A stretch of 64,000 nt of DNA from Blastococcus sp. Marseille-P5729. Lineage in GTDB: Bacteria; Actinomycetota; Actinomycetes; Mycobacteriales; Antricoccaceae. Location: the NCBI RefSeq assembly GCF_900292035.1, contig NZ_OMPO01000001.1, positions 1,557,192 through 1,621,191 on the forward strand, in the 5' to 3' direction. Of this stretch, positions 58,696 to 64,000 are shown piece after piece. Below the pieces are notes generated by a model, which was not told the DNA's origin, did not search any database, and was given only the letters and a program-made list of their open reading frames with translations. The number at the start of each line of letters is the position of its first letter. The first letter of the stretch is position 1. Position numbers and translations under genes: made by a program.

Positions 58696-60777
58696 ATGAG
58701 CACCGACACCGCGGTAACAGCCAGCTCCGGTCCCCGCCCCCGCCCCCTCGCCAGTGCCCTGCACCGGCTCGGCGTGTGGTGCGCCGATCACCCTCGACGG
58801 ATCGCTGCTGCGTGGGCCGGGTTCGTCGTCGTACTCGTCGGCCTCGTCATGGTCGCCGGCGGAGCCTTGCGTGACGACATGTCATCACCAGACGCGCCGA
58901 GCAGTGTCGCGGCCGAGCGGCTTTCCGCTCACCTGCCCAGCGCCGGATATGCAACCGCACACGTCGCGATCGACGGAGCCGATGAATCCACGCCTGCGCA
59001 GCTGGAGACCGTCACGGCGCAGATCGCGTCATCGGACGACGTGCTCTCGGCGGAGCTCCGGACCAGCGCCGAGGGGCCGATCGCGTTGATCGAGGTGCGA
59101 TACGACGCGCCACTGGCAGATCTCGACGCCGCAGCGCTGACTGCCGCGTTGGATGAGGCGTCGCAACCGTTGCGCGCGGATGGCGCGACGGTGGGGATCG
59201 GCGGGCAGGTGCCCGAGAGCATCCAGGGGCCGAACGGCGTGGCCGAGGCCATCGGCGCTGCCGTCGCCTTCGTGATTCTGCTGCTGGTGCTGCGCTCACT
59301 GCTGCTGGCGTTCCTGCCGTTCGTGGTCGCGCTCGTCGGCGTGGGGTGTGGCACCGCTCTGATCTTCCTGCTGGCCCGTGTCGTGGACGTCAGCCTCGTG
59401 ACCCCGACGCTCGCAGCGATGATCGGCATCGGCGTATCGATCGACTACTCGCTGCTGATCATCACTCGCTACCGACGGACCCTTGCCGATGGCTTGGGCC
59501 GTCGAGAGGCGGCCGGAGAGGCGGTCGGCGCTGCCGGGCATGCCGTCGTGGCGGCAGCGGTGATCGTGATCATCGGCCTCAGTGGTCTGCTGTGGAGCGG
59601 GGTGCCCGGTTTCGCCTGGATGGGAGTCGCGAGCGCGCTGGCCGTGATGACCTGCTCGGCGGCCGCCATCACCCTGCTTCCGGCGATGCTGGCCGCGACG
59701 GGCGAACGAGCTCGCCCCTCCGGCCGTACGACCTCCGCGGGGCGCGGCGATCGCTTCCGCGAAGCGGTCGTACGCCGCCCGGTCGCCGCGCTCGCGGTCG
59801 GGATCGGAGCGCTCGTGCTGCTCGCGCTCCCGGCGGTCGACGTCCGTCTCGCCCAGAACGACGCCGGTTCGGAGGCCCCGGGAAATCCGACCCGTGTCGC
59901 CTACGACATCGTCGAGACCGGCTACGGTGCCGGGTCCAACGGGCCATTGATCGTCGTGGCCGAGCCAGACCTGATCGAGGACGTGGGTGCGGCGGTTCAC
60001 GCGACACCGGGTATCTCGTCAGTCAGCAATCCGATTGTGTCTGAGGACGGTGCGATCGCCGTCCTCACGGCGATCCCGCAATGGGGGCCGGGGGACGAAC
60101 GTACTCAGGAGCTCGTGATGGACCTGCAGCGATCCTTGCCGGAGGGAGCTGCGTTGACCGGTGCGACGGCAGCGATGCTCGATCTGACGGCGCAGCTGGG
60201 CTCCAACCTGTGGCGAGTGGTGCTCGGCATCATGCTGCCCACCGCGTTGGTGATGCTGCTGATGGTGCGGTCGCTGCTGATCCCTCTGAAGGCGGTAGCA
60301 GCCAATCTGCTGTCCGTGCTGGCCGCGTTCGGTGTCGTCACGCTGCTCTTCCAGACCGAGGTCGGGGCGCGGTTCATCGGTCTGAGCGAACCGGCGCCGA
60401 TCGCGGCGTGGGCACCGGTGGTGCTGTTCGCGATCACCTTCGGGCTGTCGATGGACTACGAGGTGTTCCTGGTGTCGTCGATCCGCGAACGATACGACGC
60501 GCATGGGGACAACCGGCGTGCGGTCCTGGAGGGGCTGGGCAGCAGCACGCGTGTGATCACCGTCGGCGCGGCGATCATGATCGCCGTGGCGGCGGGCTTC
60601 GCGGCCGACGCGTCGGTGATGGTGAAGCTCATCGGTGTCGGGCTGGTGGCAGCGTTGGTGCTCGACGTGACGATCGTTCGGATGCTCGTCGTGCCGGCCG
60701 CCATGACGCTGCTCGGGCGGTGGAACTGGTGGATGCCGAAGGTCACGGAACGGCGGGCCGCCGTCCGCCATGGGTGA
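58696..60777 (+). CDS. MMPL/RND-superfamily transporter
   Basis: 693 residues with two halves of six membrane segments each and a large outer loop after the first helix. The conserved proton-relay motifs are GIGVSIDYSLLIITRYRR in the first half and TFGLSMDYEVFLVSSIRERY in the second (Asp-Tyr pairs). MMPL proteins export lipids or hydrophobic compounds by proton antiport. Divergence from a LysR regulator suggests inducible efflux; substrate unknown. Confidence 0.92.
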   Translation: MSTDTAVTASSGPRPRPLASALHRLGVWCADHPRRIAAAWAGFVVVLVGLVMVAGGALRDDMSSPDAPSSVAAERLSAHLPSAGYATAHVAIDGADESTPAQLETVTAQIASSDDVLSAELRTSAEGPIALIEVRYDAPLADLDAAALTAALDEASQPLRADGATVGIGGQVPESIQGPNGVAEAIGAAVAFVILLLVLRSLLLAFLPFVVALVGVGCGTALIFLLARVVDVSLVTPTLAAMIGIGVSIDYSLLIITRYRRTLADGLGRREAAGEAVGAAGHAVVAAAVIVIIGLSGLLWSGVPGFAWMGVASALAVMTCSAAAITLLPAMLAATGERARPSGRTTSAGRGDRFREAVVRRPVAALAVGIGALVLLALPAVDVRLAQNDAGSEAPGNPTRVAYDIVETGYGAGSNGPLIVVAEPDLIEDVGAAVHATPGISSVSNPIVSEDGAIAVLTAIPQWGPGDERTQELVMDLQRSLPEGAALTGATAAMLDLTAQLGSNLWRVVLGIMLPTALVMLLMVRSLLIPLKAVAANLLSVLAAFGVVTLLFQTEVGARFIGLSEPAPIAAWAPVVLFAITFGLSMDYEVFLVSSIRERYDAHGDNRRAVLEGLGSSTRVITVGAAIMIAVAAGFAADASVMVKLIGVGLVAALVLDVTIVRMLVVPAAMTLLGRWNWWMPKVTERRAAVRHG

Positions 60778-60801
60778 CGCTCCGCCGGCGCGGGTGCGCT
60801 T

Positions 60802-60857
60802 CCGCGGTGGGCTGGTCAGGCGGCAACGGGGTCACCTCCCTGGCCAGCCGACCGCGG
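60802..60857. terminator. hairpin between convergent MMPL and MBL genes
   Basis: 60802-60819 and 60840-60857 are near-perfect inverted repeats (16 of 18 bp, plus one G-U pair; arms begin CCGCGGT and end ACCGCGG) around a 20-nt loop. Placed between the two stop codons, so it can serve both strands. Confidence 0.7.
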
Positions 60858-60864
60858 ATCGTGA

Positions 60865-61827
60865 CTACGCGAGGCAGGTCAGGGGCTTGCCGCCGTTGTA
60901 GGTGACCATGTCGCCGATCGCCGCCAGCGCGTCGATCGGCGCTCCGCGATTTGCGCCGCCCAGCTCGGCGTACGCCCGGTGGAGGTTGCCGACGATGCGT
61001 TCGGAGTCCGACAGCTCGGCGAACTTGCCGAGGTCGGTCTGGCGCGCCAGATCGAGCGGTGCGATGCCCTCGGCATGGCCGCGAGCCGCGAGGTCCAGCA
61101 CGAACGCCAGATACTCGAGGACGTCGTCCACGATCGCCATGGTGCAGACGTCTCCGTGACCCGGTACGACGACCTCCGCGTCGTACTGCCGCAACGACTC
61201 GACCGCCTCGATCGCGCCGGCGACCGACCCCATCAGCAGGAAGGGGGTGCCGCCGTTGAACAGCAGGTCGCCGGCGAACAGCACCTTTCGCTCCGGCAGC
61301 CAGATCACCGAGTCGTTGGTCGTGTGCGCCGGGGTCCCGGGATGCCGCACCTCGCACCGAAGATCGTCAACGTGGACGTCGACGCCGTCGGTGAAGGTCA
61401 GGAACGGCGGCGCGGGCTTGATGTCGCCCCAGTCGGGTCCACCATCGGGGTTCACGAAGATCCCGGCGGTCTGCAGCCGCTTGATGCCCTCCTCGCCGTC
61501 CTCGACGATCAGCCGGCGGGCGTCCTCGTGAGCAACGATCGTCGCCCCCTCGAACAGGAAGTTGCCGTTGGTGTGGTCGCCATGGTGATGGGTGTTCACC
61601 AGGGTGGTGACCGGGATCGAGGTCTTCTTCCCGATCGCCTGCTGGAATGCTTGCGTGCGGGCCACGGTGGACGACGCGTCGATCGCGACGGTGTGGTGCT
61701 TTCCGGTCAGGAAGCCCATGTTGTTGATCCACCAGGATCCATCGGGCTGGATGTAGGCGAAGACGCCATCCGAGACCTCCTCGACCCTGGCCGGGCCGAG
61801 CTCGGAGTGTGAATGTCCAGCGCTCAT
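60865..61827 (-). CDS. MBL-fold metallo-hydrolase
   Basis: 320 residues. NTHHHGDHTNGN is the zinc-binding HxHxDH motif; HPGTPAHTTNDSVIWLPERKVLFAGDLLFNGG gives the further His and Asp ligands (key PAHTTND, FAGDLL), and VVPGHGDV the last. Sequence resembles SoxH/cyclase-like or glyoxalase II-like branches; substrate not determinable. Convergent with the transporter gene and 127 bp downstream of the CarH-like gene on the same strand. Confidence 0.9.
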   Translation of the reverse strand: MSAGHSHSELGPARVEEVSDGVFAYIQPDGSWWINNMGFLTGKHHTVAIDASSTVARTQAFQQAIGKKTSIPVTTLVNTHHHGDHTNGNFLFEGATIVAHEDARRLIVEDGEEGIKRLQTAGIFVNPDGGPDWGDIKPAPPFLTFTDGVDVHVDDLRCEVRHPGTPAHTTNDSVIWLPERKVLFAGDLLFNGGTPFLLMGSVAGAIEAVESLRQYDAEVVVPGHGDVCTMAIVDDVLEYLAFVLDLAARGHAEGIAPLDLARQTDLGKFAELSDSERIVGNLHRAYAELGGANRGAPIDALAAIGDMVTYNGGKPLTCLA

Positions 61828-61954
61828 GTTGCGACCTCGCGATCTGCGGTGGGGTTGGTCCGGGCTAGTCGAACGATAGCCCGACCATCCCGCCGCCGCG
61901 CCCGGTCAAGGGACGGACGACACCCGGCGAACGGATCGTACGCCGCGGTCGGAG

Positions 61955-62845
61955 TCAGGTCTGGTTCGCCGGTGACGGGGAAAGTAGCTCAGCGAGGGCA
62001 ATAGCCCCCGGCCCGATCTGGTGCCCGAGCCGAATACAGCGGTCCGGTGCCAGGCCCTGATGAGCGCCACCGACCGCAATGAGCAGTCCCGGCCGAACCG
62101 TCTCGATCGCGTCCACGACCGCGGGGACGGCCGCCGCCGTGCGCAGTGTCGGCATGGCCAGCAGCGCACAGGAGATCTCACCGGGCTCTACCGCGTACTT
62201 CCAGGCCCGCACCGGGACGTCGGCGCCGAGGTAGCGCGTCGCCAGTCCGACGCGGCGGGCCGCTACCGCGAAGCTCAACAAGCCCAGGTCGTGACGGTCC
62301 TCTGGCGGCAGGCCGAGCGCCACGCGCGGGCCCAGCGCGTTGTCGCCAGCGGCGTCATACGCCGCGGCCAACCGTCGATTGACCGCGGCCGAGACGAAGT
62401 GCTCACCAGCGACGCTGAGCTCCCCCGTTGCCCACGCCTCGCCCATCCGCTTCAGCGACGGCAGCAGCCAGTGGTCAACCACGGTCTCGAACGCCGCGCG
62501 GGCGAAGTGCTGATCCAGCAGTGCCGACAGCTCAGCAGCATCCAATGATCGCGCCGGCCCGAGCAACGCGTCGTGGTCCTCCAGGGCCGGCAGCGGCGCG
62601 CTGCCTCCCCCGGATGCACCACGCGCGCTGTCCAGCCCCGCGGCCTGTTCGGCAGCAGCTCGAACCGCCCAGCCGCTGTCGATCAGGTTCTTCATTGCCA
62701 TGAGAACGCGCACGGCATCCGCGTCGTACATCCGGTAGCCGGACGGGGTGCGCTTCGGTTGAACGACCCCGTATCGGCGCTCCCAGGCACGAAGCGTCCC
62801 CTCGGTGACGCCGATCAGCGCTGCAGCGCGTTTGATAGTGAACAT
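61955..62845 (-). CDS. carH: CarH/LitR-type MerR regulator with B12-binding photosensor domain
   Basis: 296 residues from the ATG at 62845, where the MerR domain starts (MFTIKRAAALIGVTEGTLRAWERRYG). The central helix bundle has WATGELSVAGEH, an exact W-x9-EH motif that caps adenosylcobalamin in CarH photoreceptors. The C-terminal Rossmann-like domain has EDRHDLG, the D-x-H-x-x-G loop with the lower axial His, and LATRYLGADVP. Known CarH tetramers bind DNA in the dark and fall apart in light. The divergent neighbour is a polyprenyl synthetase, the usual CarH/LitR context in carotenoid clusters. Confidence 0.92.
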   Translation of the reverse strand: MFTIKRAAALIGVTEGTLRAWERRYGVVQPKRTPSGYRMYDADAVRVLMAMKNLIDSGWAVRAAAEQAAGLDSARGASGGGSAPLPALEDHDALLGPARSLDAAELSALLDQHFARAAFETVVDHWLLPSLKRMGEAWATGELSVAGEHFVSAAVNRRLAAAYDAAGDNALGPRVALGLPPEDRHDLGLLSFAVAARRVGLATRYLGADVPVRAWKYAVEPGEISCALLAMPTLRTAAAVPAVVDAIETVRPGLLIAVGGAHQGLAPDRCIRLGHQIGPGAIALAELLSPSPANQT

Positions 62846-62933
62846 GCCCGTCAGCCTGGCAGCGGTCGTGGCCAGCGGGCTGCTAGCCACGACCGTGCGC
62901 GTATGGCGACCCGCACGAACCTTATGCAAACCT

Positions 62934-62962
62934 TTGACAACATTGTGCGTTCACCATAGCGT
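62934..62962 (+). promoter_or_regulatory. putative promoter and operator for the polyprenyl synthetase
   Basis: TTGACA (62934-62939) with a TAGCGT -10-like hexamer (62957-62962) at 17-bp spacing. The dyad ACAACATTGT (62937-62946) covers the end of the -35 and the spacer, where a repressor would block polymerase. Located in the CarH/polyprenyl synthetase divergent region; CarH binding is inferred. Confidence 0.5.
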
Positions 62963-63029
62963 GAGGTCAGGTCGGCGGCAATGACCCGACGCCGGATGGT
63001 GGGAACGACCAGCGAGGGAGAGGGCCGTG

Positions 63030-63068
63030 ATGAGCACGTCCGCGGCGGTCGTGAAGGCGCACCAATGA
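63030..63068 (+). CDS. 12-codon leader ORF coupled to the polyprenyl synthetase
   Basis: ATG at 63030 follows a strong purine-rich site (GAGGGAGAGGG). It reads MSTSAAVVKAHQ and stops at TGA 63066-63068, overlapping the next ATG at 63065. The synthetase ATG itself has only weak purines ahead, so translation of the leader could feed it by coupling. A one-base error that split the true N-terminus is the alternative. Confidence 0.4.
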   Translation: MSTSAAVVKAHQ

Positions 63069-64000
63069 GCTTGCAGGAGCAGATCGACGATCTGATCACA
63101 CCCGCAGCCGGGCTCGGCGGGCTGTCCGCGGACCGCGCAATGCTCACGCTCGCACTGCGATTGGGCACCGAGGGCGGAAAGCGCTTCCGGCCGTGGCTGT
63201 TCACCACGGTGCACGACCGCCTGCGTCGTCCCGGCCTGGCACCGCGCGCGGATACCGTCGACCGCGTCGCTGCCGCGCTCGAGCTCGTGCACACCGCCTT
63301 CGTGATTCACGACGACGTCATCGATAACGACGACATGCGCCGCGGCCGCACCAGCGTGCCTGGCCTTTTCGGTGCCTCCGACCCGGCCCTCGGCTCGAAC
63401 TACTCGCGCGCCGGCGGCATCCTCACCGGCGACCTCGCCCTGGTCGCGGCCGTGCGGGGGCTGGCCACCTGCGGCGCCACAGGATCGGTGACGGACGCGC
63501 TGCTGGAGCTGTTGGACGCCACGATGCACGACTCCGCGGCGGGAGAGCTCGGTGACGTGCGGATGGCGTTGGATGACCAGCTGCCCGGTCTGGCCGAGGC
63601 ACTCGCCGTGACGGAGCTGAAGACCGCCGCGTACTCCTTCGTCCTGCCGATGCAGGCCGGCGCGATCCTGGGCGAGGCCGAGCCCGGTGCGATCGCGCAG
63701 GTCGGTGAGGTCGGTCGCATGCTGGGCAACGCCTTCCAGCTGCGGGACGACCTGCTGGGCACCTTCGGTGACGAGGCGACCATCGGAAAGGACCCGCTCG
63801 GCGACCTGCGCGAAGGCAAGCGCACGCCGCTGATCGTGCACGCATCACGCACCAGGCACTGGTGGCGCATCGAGCCCCACCTCGGCGACTCGACCATCGG
63901 CCCGACCGAGGGCGAGCGGGTGCGCCGCGCCTTGCTGGAGGCCGGATCGGTTGACTTCATCGAGGGCCTGATCGATGAGTACGTGCGGCGCGCGAGAACG
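63065..64000 (+). CDS. crtE: polyprenyl (geranylgeranyl-type) diphosphate synthase, end off the window
   Basis: 312 codons visible, no stop. GGKRFRPWLF is the isopentenyl diphosphate-binding region, FVIHDDVIDNDDMRRGRTS the first Asp-rich motif (DDxxD) and FQLRDDLLGTFGD the second; IGKDPLGDLREGKRTPLI follows, all in prenyl synthase order. It condenses isopentenyl diphosphate onto allylic primers; next to CarH it most likely makes GGPP for carotenoids. The residue five before the first motif region (HTAFVIHDD: small Ala/Phe) would set chain length but I cannot read length reliably. Confidence 0.92.
   Translation, partial: MSLQEQIDDLITPAAGLGGLSADRAMLTLALRLGTEGGKRFRPWLFTTVHDRLRRPGLAPRADTVDRVAAALELVHTAFVIHDDVIDNDDMRRGRTSVPGLFGASDPALGSNYSRAGGILTGDLALVAAVRGLATCGATGSVTDALLELLDATMHDSAAGELGDVRMALDDQLPGLAEALAVTELKTAAYSFVLPMQAGAILGEAEPGAIAQVGEVGRMLGNAFQLRDDLLGTFGDEATIGKDPLGDLREGKRTPLIVHASRTRHWWRIEPHLGDSTIGPTEGERVRRALLEAGSVDFIEGLIDEYVRRART

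Overview
The window is high-GC DNA from an actinobacterium. Supporting traits are frequent GTG/TTG starts, strong GGAGG ribosome sites, chains of 4-bp ATGA/GTGA overlaps, a DUF222/HNH (13E12-type) protein, an EcuC/DtpA/CopC-type copper set, a mycothiol-dependent maleylpyruvate isomerase-like gene and a CarH-type MerR regulator divergent from a polyprenyl synthetase. I saw no rRNA, tRNA or CRISPR array. Species cannot be read from the sequence; by eye the left third is less GC-rich than the rest.

Region 1 (1-32.2 kb) is a large surface-glycan locus. A partial SpoIID/LytB gene and a polytopic membrane protein come first. A plus-strand run (3.1-9.1 kb) encodes GT2, DegT aminotransferase, epimerase, hexapeptide acyltransferase, GT4 and a flippase-like membrane protein. 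Facing it is a nine-gene minus-strand operon (17.1-9.0 kb): DegT aminotransferase, WlbA/GnnA-like dehydrogenase, LpxA-like acyltransferase, acyl carrier protein, SDR, AMP-forming ligase, LuxE-like, LuxC-like and AcpS. I read it as a self-contained unit that builds a 3-amino sugar nucleotide and N-acylates it from its own carrier protein, with a fatty acid reductase pair attached. This is the best candidate for an undescribed system. Next come two tandem GT-C-like membrane proteins, a Wzm/Wzt ABC exporter, and GT2, epimerase and WsaF-like genes. The right flank is decaying: a large peptidoglycan amidase gene is split by an IS3-family element, and an epimerase pseudogene follows, before an intact polyprenol-phosphate mannosyltransferase.

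Region 2 (32.2-48.9 kb) is mostly housekeeping: thioesterase, copper trafficking (CopC, DyP peroxidase, PCu(A)C), AI-2E transporter, GH4 glycosidase, GlgC-like, HNH protein, E. coli-type SerA, acyl-CoA:CoA transferase, pyruvate-kinase-like protein and a flavin-binding protein. A roughly 51-bp palindromic element occurs twice here.

Region 3 (48.9-57.5 kb) is a second, two-armed glycan cluster. WcbI and two glycosyltransferases run left; four glycosyltransferases, a histidine phosphatase and a nonsense-mutated maleylpyruvate isomerase-like gene run right. A 26-bp perfect palindrome sits between the arms.

Region 4 (57.5-64 kb) holds a LysR regulator divergent from an MMPL transporter, an MBL-fold hydrolase, and the start of a probable light-controlled carotenoid cluster (CarH-like regulator divergent from a polyprenyl synthetase that runs off the window).
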